This document shows positions 7,602-17,856 of a stretch of 64,000 bases of DNA, piece by piece. Each line of letters opens with the position of its first letter. Within the stretch, counting starts at the first letter, position 1. This stretch comes from Gracilaria domingensis (lineage: Eukaryota; Rhodophyta; Florideophyceae; Gracilariales; Gracilariaceae): NCBI GenBank assembly GCA_022539475.1, contig VCMS01000058.1:124001-188000 (forward strand), in the 5' to 3' direction. Below the pieces are notes generated by a model, which saw only the letters and a program-made list of their open reading frames with translations, was not told the origin of the DNA and made no database searches. The position numbers and the translations under genes are program-made.

Positions 7602-9251
7602 ATGCTGCCCACGCGTCGCGGGTCCGCCGCGACCCCCGCGAGTCCGCCCTCCGCCGCCGCCGCCCCTTCCTCCCCGCTCTCGCTGTCGCGCTACGCGCGC
7701 CCGCGGACACGCATGCGTCCCCCTTGGCGACGCGCCTTGTCGCCCGGCTCCCCGCTGTCGTCGCTCCATTCCCCGCCGCCGCCGCCCCCCCCGCCGCCTC
7801 CGTCGCCGCCGCCGCTGCCGCCGCCGCCCGAGTCCGTCACGTCCGAGCCGTCCACCGCCACCAGGGACTCGTTCCCGCCAAAACAGCCGAGGCCTCCGCC
7901 CTTCCGGAGGCTGCACCACTTGTTTTCGCCCCATCTCGAGTCCAGGCGCCACGAGAACTTGCGCAGCACCAAGCGACGCGTCATCAAGCTCCGCCGTCAA
8001 CCGGACGACGCCCCGGTGCGCTTGAATGTCGGCTTCCGCTCGCGCACCGGCTGGGAGCCTATCCGCGTCGCCAAGGAGAACCAGGATTGCCTCGTCGCGC
8101 TGGTGCCGTGGGGGCCTGATTCGCAGTTCAGCTTCCTCGCCGCGCTGGACGGCCACGGCCGCCACGGCCATCATTGCTCCATGTTTATCGCGCAGCGCGT
8201 GGAAGCGTACCTGCTGCGCTCCCTGCTCCCCAACCGGCACGATCCGCAGTTCTTCGCCGATGTGCTGCATCGCGCCATGTTGTATGCGGAGCATAAGCTA
8301 GAATCGCCACCTGTCACAGTCGATTACAGCCTCAGTGGCTCTACGGGCACCTTTCTTCTCATTCACAACACCACGCTGTACTGTGCCAACGTGGGCGATA
8401 GCCGCGCTATTCTCGGCAGAGTACAACCACAGTTGTTCGAGTCGCATCGCTCGGAACCGTTTCCCACGTCTGACCAGAAGCGCCCGCGATGCCTCCCGGA
8501 TCACTACACGGCCATCCCTATTTCTATCGACCAGAAGCCCTCAAGGCCCGACGAAATGGAGCGTCTGCTGGCGGCAGGTGCGCGCGTGGACGACTGGGAA
8601 GGTATCGATGTTGGCGAGACGCGCGTGTGGCGCCCAGATGTGCGATCTCCCGGCCTAGCCGTGTCACGCTCCTTCGGCGATCTAGAAGTGAAACGGTATG
8701 GCGTTAGCTGTGATCCAGAGATTTTCTCGCTTGACTTGCATCCAGATGATCATTTTCTCGTGCTTGGCTCCGACGGAATTTTCGAGTTTTTGTCCAATGA
8801 CGATATCATCTCCTTCGTTGCCAATTGTAGGGAAGAAGGCTCGGCACAAGAAGCCGCTGAAAAGCTTGTCAGGCTGGCAACTGAGAAATGGATTGAGGAC
8901 GACTCAATTATAGATGACATTTCATGCATCGTTGTATTTCTCGATGTCAGTTCTGACACTACTGCTACACCTCAGCTTCCTACCCAGCTGCACCCATCCC
9001 CCTCCTCCATGCCTGGATCATATGGGTCTGGAAAGTCCAGCACTGCCTCAGACTTTTCCCCAGCTGATCGAGTCATAGATCATATCGCAACCCCGAGCTC
9101 ACCTTCATACGTGGGTCACTCAAGTCTGGAATTCCCTCAAAGACCACGAGCCATTTCTGTTCATACTGAGGCAGATCTATCAACGTTTGCCGATGCTGAA
9201 GTTGTTGAGAGGAAGTTTGAAGAGTACGACGATGCTCTTGAGATTGTATGA
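7602..9251 (+). CDS. PP2C-family (PPM) serine/threonine protein phosphatase
   Basis: A 549-residue protein. The first 130 residues are a proline/serine-rich low-complexity extension. The PP2C fold follows: E-N-Q-D-C near residue 162, D-G-H-G near 182, a G-S-T-G-T block then A-N-V-G-D-S-R-A-I-L, S-R-S-F-G-D, G-S-D-G-I-F-E-F near 388, and D-D-I-S-C-I-V-V near 438. These include the aspartates that bind the two catalytic metal ions. A roughly 50-residue insertion follows the S-R-A-I-L strand. The serine-rich tail of about 100 residues is unassigned. The first half is extremely GC-rich and the second half is not. ATG 7602 is the first ATG after the C-run; an earlier in-frame open stretch has no ATG that looks coding. 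Confidence 0.9.
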   Translation: MLPTRRGSAATPASPPSAAAAPSSPLSLSRYARPRTRMRPPWRRALSPGSPLSSLHSPPPPPPPPPPSPPPLPPPPESVTSEPSTATRDSFPPKQPRPPPFRRLHHLFSPHLESRRHENLRSTKRRVIKLRRQPDDAPVRLNVGFRSRTGWEPIRVAKENQDCLVALVPWGPDSQFSFLAALDGHGRHGHHCSMFIAQRVEAYLLRSLLPNRHDPQFFADVLHRAMLYAEHKLESPPVTVDYSLSGSTGTFLLIHNTTLYCANVGDSRAILGRVQPQLFESHRSEPFPTSDQKRPRCLPDHYTAIPISIDQKPSRPDEMERLLAAGARVDDWEGIDVGETRVWRPDVRSPGLAVSRSFGDLEVKRYGVSCDPEIFSLDLHPDDHFLVLGSDGIFEFLSNDDIISFVANCREEGSAQEAAEKLVRLATEKWIEDDSIIDDISCIVVFLDVSSDTTATPQLPTQLHPSPSSMPGSYGSGKSSTASDFSPADRVIDHIATPSSPSYVGHSSLEFPQRPRAISVHTEADLSTFADAEVVERKFEEYDDALEIV

Positions 9252-9811
9252 AACCTGTATTATTTCCATGGCAATCTATTCATAACTATGATGCAGGGCT
9301 TTTTCGACATTCTTGTCTCTTCTTCACCGCATTGCCGGGCTTCACCCATTTTTGGCTGTGTACATGGATGGGGGATCCGTTCATTGTGCAAGCATTATTT
9401 ACACAATTACTACTACAGTCTTCCACAGTAAAGTGTTGGAAGGAGCAATCTGCAGCTGTAGATATGTCCGGTGACCCCGCCCGTTCATCTTGAAGGAAAA
9501 GAATAAAAGAGCGACATCACAAGGCTGTATTGAGCAACGCAAATTTCGTATCTTCAGTAGTATTTTTATGGAAGGCAGTACCCTGTTCTACCAAAGGCAC
9601 TATCCACTGTCGGAGCACTGGTTCTGTGGCGTGAATTCCGCGCACCGTAGATCACCATTCAGCATTGTTGGTTTGCGCGAATTGTGTGGAGAGTTCGAGA
9701 GCTATGATATCTACTTACCTAAGTGAGATAGCTGGCGCATTTCGTCTCGAGCTATGCCATGTCGAGTCTCGTAAAAAACTAGAAGCAAGAAAGCAGAAAC
9801 TCACGGCGAAC
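9252..9811. other. Convergent intergenic region
   Basis: Lies between two stop codons. AATAAA-type signals are present on the + strand (9503-9508). No gene is supported. Confidence 0.5.
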
Positions 9812-11632
9812 TCAGGACCACTTCCACATGGAAACACGTGGTCTCTGACGGACCTTTTTGTCGCGATAGCGATTGGAAGACCTTGGTGTGGGTCGAGAGT
9901 CTTGCAGCGCTCGAGACTCCGGAATATTTCTTCGAAACATGCTCCAGAAGCTTCTGGTTGACTCACTTTCGTCTTCCTCGGATGTTGATGACTCTGTTTC
10001 TCTCCCATTTCCAAAGAACATACTGATAAATCCCTCTGACGGCTTGTCCTCATCCTGCGGCACGCTTCTTTTTCCGTTCTTAGAGTGTGAATGAGGCGTT
10101 GCTCCATTGCGCTGAAAACGGTGATGGCTGGACTGACCCTTCTCTTCGTCCTCGCTGTCTTCGCTGTCAGTAGGAGCCGCTTTTTTGCTTGTCAGTCGAT
10201 CTGCTCTGTCAGATCTGTGCTTCCGCTTGTCGCTTACAACTCTCACATGACGTCTCGAAAGCCGGCGGGAAGGAGGCCTCTGCACTGTTAGAGAGTCAAA
10301 CAGCCCCCCTCCAAGGTTCTTCACCTTTTTCAAATCACCGAAAGAGTTCTCAATTGACTGGACCATATTGCGAACGAGACGAATAATACCATTATCATTG
10401 ACTTGACGGCTGCTCATCCGGCTGTACCTTTCATACAAGACGAAGCCAAAAATTGTAGCATACATCATGTAGTTGAAAGTATACATCACAGGAGGGGAAT
10501 CTGTGAACACCTTTCGCCAGGCGAACAGAAAGTAATGAATGCCCACAGTAACTGTCGCAACGAATTGGGACAGGTTTCTCCTGTCAAAGCACAAAGCAGT
10601 TTGCAATGCAAGCATTGCCGTATGCCACATGAAATAGGTCGCGAGAACCAAATTGGCAGTGACAAAAGAGGTCTCGTACCGTTTGGACCATATGCGCAAC
10701 GGATCCTGGCCTAAGATAAGTGATGCCAGGACACTGAACGCGCACATCAGTATGAAGTACAAGTTACCGAAGAAGAGACAGGTAGACACGGTAACTTTCG
10801 TTGATGTGAGGAGAATGCGTCTAAAAATGGCAAAGATGGTCAGCAATGGCACCAGCAATACGCAGTAGAAGAGAATACCGCTGAGAAATGGAGAAGAGGA
10901 AATGTTCACATGAGTGTATTTGTCGATTTCCGTGCCAACATGATCGACTAATCTGTTGTTCGTGTCGGCCGCGATTACCAGATAGTCAAAGAACGGGATG
11001 AGCACGGCTGCCCCTTTTCTCAAGGCACCGGCCATGGCGTCCGGCAAAGCCCTTGCGTGATGCTCAACCAAATCCTCGACGGTAAGGTTATGTATTTTGT
11101 TCATAATGACTCTTTTGGTGGTGGTCAGTTCTTCTGATTGGCGATGAAGTCGAGTGAGTGTCTGTTGTAGATGACGTTGTCTTCTGATAAGCTCGTTGTA
11201 TCTTTGAAGAGTTCGAGGTGCTTCCCGCTTGTACATGCCAATCTCTTTTGCCTGTTCTTCAAGTGCAGCTTGGCTGAGTTTCACTTGACCGTCTTGCATG
11301 TTGGCCTGTCCTTTTTTCAGTTCAATGGACTTCTCCAGGAAATCCTTTTCGTGTGACAAATCTTTTGACTCCTGTTCCATCCGGGAGAGCTTTATACGAT
11401 GTTCTGCAATTTTGGAACGCAGTATCTCTACGGATTCCTGTTTGTCCGGAAAATCCGCCTGTCCGGAAGCTTCGTCTGGTTCGGCCAAGGAGCGCCGGGC
11501 GTGGGAAGGTCGCGAAGATGAGCGGACAAATCTTCCCAACAAGTTGCGCAGTATAGTGTCAGACCGTCTCGCGTTAACATTAGAACAGAGGAGCAACAAA
11601 AGGAGAAGAACAACAATGCTGCGGAAAAACAT
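9812..11632 (-). CDS. Multi-pass membrane protein with lumenal coiled coil, family unrecognised
   Basis: From the ATG at 11632 the product has 606 residues and starts with a clear signal peptide (M-F-F-R-S followed by a leucine-rich core, cut near N-V-N-A-R). An upstream ATG at 11716 would add 28 residues and hide the signal peptide, so I prefer 11632. Residues about 70-195 are a long coiled coil. About six membrane segments follow between residues 205 and 420. The C-terminal 180 residues are charged, serine-rich and acidic, with several lysine/arginine clusters, and appear disordered. This layout suggests a secretory-pathway or plasma-membrane protein. I do not recognise the family. It is transcribed divergently from HRD1. 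Confidence 0.75.
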   Translation of the reverse strand: MFFRSIVVLLLLLLLCSNVNARRSDTILRNLLGRFVRSSSRPSHARRSLAEPDEASGQADFPDKQESVEILRSKIAEHRIKLSRMEQESKDLSHEKDFLEKSIELKKGQANMQDGQVKLSQAALEEQAKEIGMYKREAPRTLQRYNELIRRQRHLQQTLTRLHRQSEELTTTKRVIMNKIHNLTVEDLVEHHARALPDAMAGALRKGAAVLIPFFDYLVIAADTNNRLVDHVGTEIDKYTHVNISSSPFLSGILFYCVLLVPLLTIFAIFRRILLTSTKVTVSTCLFFGNLYFILMCAFSVLASLILGQDPLRIWSKRYETSFVTANLVLATYFMWHTAMLALQTALCFDRRNLSQFVATVTVGIHYFLFAWRKVFTDSPPVMYTFNYMMYATIFGFVLYERYSRMSSRQVNDNGIIRLVRNMVQSIENSFGDLKKVKNLGGGLFDSLTVQRPPSRRLSRRHVRVVSDKRKHRSDRADRLTSKKAAPTDSEDSEDEEKGQSSHHRFQRNGATPHSHSKNGKRSVPQDEDKPSEGFISMFFGNGRETESSTSEEDESESTRSFWSMFRRNIPESRALQDSRPTPRSSNRYRDKKVRQRPRVSMWKWS

Positions 11633-12533
11633 CTCTGAAGAAAAAGATGAGAGCCGTCCGTCCCACAGCCAGAAGCTGTGGGAGTCACTGTGGAAGCAGC
11701 ATTCCGGTGTTCGCACTTGACATGCCCTTGGTTACTTCAATTCCGATTCAGCCGGAGTTTTAAACCAATTGAAGATCCTCAGCCCAAGCACCGTGCGTAC
11801 AGAGGAACAATCCCCGTGGGATAGCGGTTTTTTTTTACCAGTCATTTGACTCTTCTCGATGTGCAAATGGAAAGATCAGCAAAGTACTGCAAACAAAGCA
11901 ACTGTGACCGACCTTTTACTTCCTCCTCTCACGTCCCCCACCTGAAGTCCCATATGCAAAGTTGATTGCTCATGTTGTGGCGCAGAGTTGCTCGCGGTGT
12001 GACTCTGTACCGATAGGTTAGAACTTTGTATTACACAAGACCTGAGCCGAGTTTTAAAGGTTGCCTTGAGTGGCGCTTACTCAAGACAAGGAGGCGTGTT
12101 TATCTTGCTCTCAAAAGGTTGGCTTAAGACAACCACTCGTATCTAGCAAGTTCATCTGGAAAGCAGAGAGCAGGCTTAAGATCGTGTGATGATCAGAGAG
12201 ATATATCGACAGTCAACTTTATTCACCGGCAATTCTTATTGGCCAAAATTCCGAATGCTGTACAGTCTTTTGTCCAGGATGCTGCACTGTGCCGCGGCGT
12301 CACATACTGCAAGGTTTAGAACTGTCGTCCCTGGAAGGCCGACCTTAACCGTCGACCCCTCTCCAGATTCTCAGAGGTGGTCAAGTAGCCCTCCCCACCT
12401 TTTCGCGACTTCATCAAGCCCGTCTCTTTCCCAACGGACTGGTATTTCGTTTAAACTCCTTCCCCCTTTCTTTCACTAACTTCTGCCCAAACGTGTTCAT
12501 TTTCCGCGACGGTTCGTGTTTCGGCTGTCAAAA
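11633..12533. promoter_or_regulatory. Divergent promoter region between the coiled-coil membrane protein and HRD1
   Basis: About 900 bp of moderate-GC DNA between two start codons on opposite strands; no gene is seen. A pyrimidine-rich tract (about 12390-12480) precedes the HRD1 start. No specific factor sites were recognised. Confidence 0.4.
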
Positions 12534-15146
12534 ATGGCAATGCCAAGCGTCGCCTCGTTCAGGGGCTATGTGTTCGTCTCCATACTTCTCAGCGCAGCTG
12601 TTCTATCGCACGCCGTCTACACGAAAAAGTTCTTCTTCAGAACGGTGGTTTATCTATCACGATCAAAGCTGGCTATCATGTGTGCTGCGAATATGGCATT
12701 GGTCTCTATACTACTAATCTGGCGTCTCACGCAACTAATTTTCCTCGGCCCTCTTCGTTTCCGCGAACTAGAGCGGTTACATCTTCGTGCTCGTGATGCT
12801 ATCATCGAATACTGCTTCGCTATCTCTGTGTTTCGAGAGGATTTTAACGCGCGTTTTGTTGCGCTCATCATGACCGTGTTATTGTTAAAGAGCTTGCACT
12901 GGTTAGCGAAGGATAGAACCGATTATTTGGAGGAACAACTGCGATGCCCATTGCGCACTCATCTTCGCCTTGTGGGCCTGCTCATGCTACTCGCGTTCCT
13001 CGACTGTTTTCTGGCGGCGAAATGTATCCAAGAGACATTGCAAAGCAACGGCCGATCTATGTTCGTCTTATTTTCATTTGAGTTTACGTTACTTGTCATT
13101 GAGCTTGCTGCGAATGTATTCCAGTACATCTTCTTTCTTATTGACCAACGAATGGATGGGCGTTGGGGATCGAAGGGTGTCTTCTCTTTCTATGCTGAAC
13201 TGCTGTGCGATTTGTCAACGCTTACTATCTACATTGTATTCTTCATCTACGTCCAAATTTATTACTCGTTCCCATATCACATCATTCGAGAGTTTTATGT
13301 GACGCTCAGCAAGTTCCAGCGCAAATGTTCTGATTTCCTTCGCTATCGTCGTGTGGTGGCCAATATGCACGAGGTAGTAGAAGAAGTCACTGAGGAAGAA
13401 CTGCAACAAGGAGACCGAACGTGCATTATTTGTCGGGAGGAAATGGAAACGGCTGTCAAGCTAGATTGCGGTCACATGTTCCACCGCCGATGCCTTGAGA
13501 ACTGGCTGAAGCGTCAGTTGAGTTGTCCGACGTGCAGAGCGACTATCGATGTGAACCGACGTGCGCGAGGCCAGGACGGCAACGCGGATCAGAGCGCGAA
13601 TGCAAACCAACAACGAGCCGCAAACGCACCTGGTGGACAAGGTGCGACTCCAAATCAGCCTCAGCGACCACTGCAACCCAGACGACAGCCTGCCCAGCGT
13701 CAGCAGCTGCCTCCCCGGCAAGAGGCCGGTCAACAGGGGGACCAGAACGCCAATATCGGAGAGGCTGGAGCTCGCTTGCTTAACTTTGCTAACCAGTGGA
13801 TTAATCAGGTTATGAATGAAGCTGGCATTCGACGTCAGGCTAACGCGCAAAATGCAAATGCTCCGAACGCTAACAATGCACAGGCAAATCATCATCAACA
13901 CCACCCGCGTCACCAGGCAAACCTTGCAAACATGGCGCAGGCGCAGAATCGACAAGCGGCTGCGTACGCTAACCAGCAACAGGCACAGGCTCAGAATCCA
14001 AATGCTTTCTTGAACTTCCACCCAGGTGTTGCCGGACCGAACGCACTTGCACACATGCAGCTTCGCGCGCGTCGCCGCGGCGTATTGACTGGATTACGAC
14101 AATACCCTCACATGTACCGAGTGCACCTGCCACCGTTGAACAATGCAGCGAATGCGATGAACAACGCACCGATTCATAATGCAAATCCGTCACTACAGCG
14201 TCAGGCGGCTTCGAGTGGCACACCAGAACAGAGAGGAGTACAGAGTAATGCCAACACACACAATGAACCGAATGCACCGCAGCAAGGAGTGGCGGGCTCG
14301 GCGTCCCCCAATGCTGCGTCCTCCTCTTCGACTACGCCCAATCCATTTGCTCCGGTTCACGCGGCGAGCTCATCTCGGGACGCTGTGACGGGCTATGCAC
14401 AGGCGAGCCCGTCTGGCTCGGGTGCGACGCGTGCCGACTCCCAAATACCGGGCACAGCTCAAACTGGCCAGGCGTCACAGGCAATCGCTGCGATGCAGGC
14501 AGGAAACTTGAGTGGTCAGCTTGGCGGTAGGGCCATTGCGCAGACACTGCCGCTGGAGCGCTTGTTTGAGATACAAAGGCAGATTGAAGTTTTGCGTAGC
14601 GAGGTGCAGAGTTTAGTGCTTCATGCTACAGAGGCTCAGTTGAGTGCTTTGGAAAGTGAGGATCAGCAGAACAATGGCGAGGCGGGTGGTGCGGCTGTGG
14701 CTCGGGAAGGACAAAGCTCGATAACTAGTGAGGCAGCACAGAGTAGTGCGGCTGTGGCTCGGGAAGGACAGAGCGCGACAACTAGTGAGGCAGCACGGGG
14801 TAGTGCAGCGGTGGCTCGGGAAGAACAGAGCGCGACAACTAGTGAGGCAGCACGGGGTAGTGCAGCGGTGGCTCGGGAGGAACAGAGCGCGACAACTAAT
14901 GAAGCAGCACAGGGTAGTGGATCTGCTGGGGAACCGGGTGCAAATGCTGAAGGAGAAGCTGGTGGTGTTGAGGAAGGTGGGGATCAAGGTGACAAGGCTG
15001 AAACGGAGGAGAAAGCGGGAAGCGCTGCTGCTGCTGCGGAAGCAAGTGGGAGCGGGGATTGGGTGAGAGAGGATGAGGAAGACTCGGAAGCTGAAAGAAT
15101 CCGACGACGGAGGTTGGAGTTCCTGGGGCGAACAGGTGGTAGTTGA
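12534..15146 (+). CDS. HRD1: HRD1/synoviolin-type ER membrane RING ubiquitin ligase
   Basis: An 870-residue protein. The first 270 residues contain about six membrane helices in the order and spacing of Hrd1, beginning with A-V-Y-T-K-K-F-F-F and including the lipid-facing helices. A RING-H2 finger occupies residues 296-332: C-I-I-C, C-G-H-M-F-H-R-R-C, and C-P-T-C. The C-terminal 530 residues are low complexity, rich in asparagine, glutamine and alanine, with four near-perfect 19-residue repeats near residues 719-795. Hrd1 forms the retrotranslocation channel and ubiquitin ligase of ER-associated degradation and works with Sel1L/Hrd3, whose gene lies 6.5 kb away. The annotated start is the first ATG; upstream in-frame codons lack ATG. 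Confidence 0.93.
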   Translation: MAMPSVASFRGYVFVSILLSAAVLSHAVYTKKFFFRTVVYLSRSKLAIMCAANMALVSILLIWRLTQLIFLGPLRFRELERLHLRARDAIIEYCFAISVFREDFNARFVALIMTVLLLKSLHWLAKDRTDYLEEQLRCPLRTHLRLVGLLMLLAFLDCFLAAKCIQETLQSNGRSMFVLFSFEFTLLVIELAANVFQYIFFLIDQRMDGRWGSKGVFSFYAELLCDLSTLTIYIVFFIYVQIYYSFPYHIIREFYVTLSKFQRKCSDFLRYRRVVANMHEVVEEVTEEELQQGDRTCIICREEMETAVKLDCGHMFHRRCLENWLKRQLSCPTCRATIDVNRRARGQDGNADQSANANQQRAANAPGGQGATPNQPQRPLQPRRQPAQRQQLPPRQEAGQQGDQNANIGEAGARLLNFANQWINQVMNEAGIRRQANAQNANAPNANNAQANHHQHHPRHQANLANMAQAQNRQAAAYANQQQAQAQNPNAFLNFHPGVAGPNALAHMQLRARRRGVLTGLRQYPHMYRVHLPPLNNAANAMNNAPIHNANPSLQRQAASSGTPEQRGVQSNANTHNEPNAPQQGVAGSASPNAASSSSTTPNPFAPVHAASSSRDAVTGYAQASPSGSGATRADSQIPGTAQTGQASQAIAAMQAGNLSGQLGGRAIAQTLPLERLFEIQRQIEVLRSEVQSLVLHATEAQLSALESEDQQNNGEAGGAAVAREGQSSITSEAAQSSAAVAREGQSATTSEAARGSAAVAREEQSATTSEAARGSAAVAREEQSATTNEAAQGSGSAGEPGANAEGEAGGVEEGGDQGDKAETEEKAGSAAAAAEASGSGDWVREDEEDSEAERIRRRRLEFLGRTGGS
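14692..14919 (+). repeat. Four tandem 57-bp repeats inside HRD1
   Basis: The repeat encodes a 19-residue unit that begins A-A-V-A-R-E-(G/E)-Q-S and ends E-A-A-(Q/R)-(S/G)-S. Copies differ by a few bases, with copies two to four most alike. The frame is preserved, so the array can expand or contract without breaking the protein. Confidence 0.85.
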
Positions 15147-16264
15147 AGCACCATAGCGGCGGCGTAGCGTGACGGATTTATGTTAGAGGTAAACAGAGAA
15201 CTAGAGACTGTACTGTTGTACTACAACTACGAGTGGGTAAAGTTTGTGAGCAAGAGGAAAGACTGTTGGTTTGAAGGAAATGGCAACGGTAGTATGCGAG
15301 AAGTGGAGAGTGATGGAGATGGGACAGCTGCATACGCTCGATCGCTGTCCGGCCGAAGGAGGGTGGACAGGGAAGAACGGCGATGTTGCGGAGAAAACAG
15401 GGTCGTTCTTAACTAGGCGTGCATTGAAGGAAAGCATTCACATTGTGAATGCAAATGGCATGCATGCACATGACACAAGACAAGAGATGCGCAGATCACT
15501 CACACTGGTGTTGCGTGTGCGCACGCGAAAGAATGAATAAAAGGGGAGGGGGGGAGCAATGCATGAACGCACAGACAGCGATCGCAGCCGAAACAAGAAA
15601 CAGCGGCGACAACGAATTCTAGAAGACTAATAAAATATACCGGTAGCGGCGGCGAGAAAAGGACGGCCGTAAATGTCAGCAGCAGCAAGTGCGGCAAGAC
15701 ATATATACGGCTGGAGAATATCGCTAACGGCGGCGATACAATAAATAATCATGGGACGGGGAATGGAAGGCGGCGGGGGCCGGGAAGGGAACGAATAGAA
15801 GGGCAGGGAAGGGCAGGGAAGGGCAGGGAAGGGCAGGTGAGGGCCGGTGAGGGGAAGGGGGAGGGGGGGGGGGGGGGCGGGGGGGCAGGGACGGGGAGGA
15901 GGGAGGGGAGGGGAAGGGGAAGGGGAAGCTCTCTGCGAAGGGCTGCCGACAGCGGCGGCGCCGCGACGGGCGCGAGTGGGGCCCATGGCGCGTACGCGTG
16001 TCAGTGTGACAGGGTGACGACGCATTTACACGTCCGCCATGCGTCTCACCCCCGTGTCACCCGAGCGCGGCGGCCTGGAAAAAAAAAACGAAAAAAAAAA
16101 AAAAAAACCAGCCGCGGCCCAACACGTTACGTACGGCGGCAACGCACACGTCTGCATCTCGCGATGCAGTCGCGCGTCCGACTATGCTCACCGACGTGAC
16201 ATCCTCAGCCACAGCCATGTGCCTCAATCACCCCGCCGCGCAGCTCACAGCTCCGCCCCCCCGC
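15147..16264. other. Convergent intergenic region with purine-rich tandem repeats
   Basis: No gene is supported. AATAAA signals occur at 15535 and 15630, suitable for HRD1 polyadenylation. From about 15770 to 15935 the + strand is almost entirely purine: tandem GGGCAGGGAA units (about 15800-15840) and a G run of about 14 near 15865. An A-rich run lies at 16079-16108. The G-rich strand could form quadruplexes. Confidence 0.6.
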
Positions 16265-17856
16265 CTACTCCGGGTGGTCCCCGTCGCTCATCGCGTGCGC
16301 CCGTCCCCGCGCCACCAGCTCCAGCAGCCGCTGGCGCTCCTCCTTGTGCCCCGCCTCCTTCTGGCGACGCTCCTCCCGCTCCAGCTCCCGGTCGCGGAAC
16401 TCGCGCTCCAGCCGCTCCCGGAACATTTGCTGCCGCTTCTGCTCGCAGTGCTTCTCCCACTCCAGACGACGCTCGTCCAGCTCCACTTTCTTCTGCAGAG
16501 TTTGCAGCATCTGCTGCAGCATGCGCTCCAGGTTGCTAAAGTGCGAGCAAACGTGAGCGTGGCTGCCGGAACCAACAGCTGCTTGAAGTTCACTTCTGCC
16601 CTGTTCGCACGTGGGCGCTTCGAGTTGGATGTTCTGGGTACTAAAGGCTGCTTTCGGTGCCGCATTCGAGAGCACGTTGCAGCCCACGCCGGGCGTGTCC
16701 ACCGCGTGCGCGCCGCCGCGCTCGCGCAGCGAGCACAGCGCGGTGCTGCCGGGCGTGAAAAACGACTCGGCGCCACGTTTGGCTTCGTCGGAACACGGCA
16801 CGGCCGCCGGTGTACTCAAGTACGGCGCCCTGAGCTGAGCCAAGCGTTTGACGTCGTGGCTCTTCGGCAGCGGCTGCGTGCAGCCATGCTGTAACGCCGC
16901 CGTCTCGGACGTCATGAGCACGTCACGCTGCGGTTCTAACGGCGGCAATGCGGCGTGGCGCGACGCAGTGTTACTGGTCGGCGGCGATACCGACTGCATA
17001 TTGGAACCGACAGACGGCACGGTGACCACGGGCGGCGGCAGCGGAGTAGAAAACGGGTGCGCCAGCGACACGGGGCGCGTCGAGGTGGAAACGTTTACAT
17101 CCGAGCTGGGCGGCAGTGACGGCGGGTGCGCATGGTCGTTTTCTCCGTTCGAAGCATTGACAGCGACAGACGTGTTGTTGTCGGGCGAGTCTGACGTTCG
17201 CGCCGCATCTGACAGTAGCACGCTGTGCGTGGGAGTAGCAAGTCTAGACGAAGCGTCCCTACTCGGCGGCCTCCAGTCGGAAAGGTTGTCACGCGGCTTG
17301 GCGGCATGTTCCATGTTGGACACAATGTCCAGCAGACGTTCCTTCTCCGCCTGGTCATGCTGGTTTCCAGAGCCGCTGCGACGCAGCAGCGAAAACTCCT
17401 GCTTCCTCCACTGCTCTATGAGCAAGGCGGTGCGATCCCTGGCGCGCCGAAAGTCGACGTTGATTCCGGAGATGCGCAGCGTCTCTGCAATGGTTTGCCA
17501 CTTTTGAAGGCGGCCGCCGTGCGGGGCGCCGTACGGGTTGTGTTCTGCGACGAGGCGGAGGAGGCCGATGTCTGCACCGACAGAGAAGCGGTACTGGCGC
17601 TTGCGGATGTTGGCGACGGTGGGCGTGAGGGTGAGGGCGAGGGTGGGCGTGGCGGGGGGGTTGTTTGGACGACGGACGGTTGCATGGGAGGGATCTGGGG
17701 AGGGGGACGGAGCTCGTAGGGGGCGGTGGAGGCGAGAGGGGGGTGTTGCTGGGGAGGAAGGGCGAGCAGGTGGGAGGGAGGAGGAACGGCTTGGTTGGTG
17801 CGGGAGATGCTGGAGCGGATGCGCCAGCTGGAGGGGTCGAGCGGTTCGGAGGCCAT
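16265..17856 (-). CDS. SANT/Myb-like DNA-binding protein with coiled-coil tail; apparent 1-nt frameshift
   Basis: The ATG at 17856 opens a convincing N-terminus (M-A-S-E-P-L-D-P-S-S-W-R-I-R) but in the wrong frame for the rest. One extra C in the C7 run (G7 at 17654-17660 on the + strand) would join it to a frame that continues to 16265, giving about 530 residues. Shortly after that point a Myb/SANT-like domain is visible (Y-R-F-S-V, L-L-R-L-V-A-E-H-N-P-Y, K-W-Q-T-I-A, R-A-R-D-R-T-A-L-L-I-E-Q-W). The end is a strongly charged coiled coil rich in R-E-R and E-R-R. This looks like a transcription factor or chromatin protein. The break is either a homopolymer error, a real mutation, or an unrecognised small intron. 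A polypyrimidine leader precedes the start. Confidence 0.7.
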
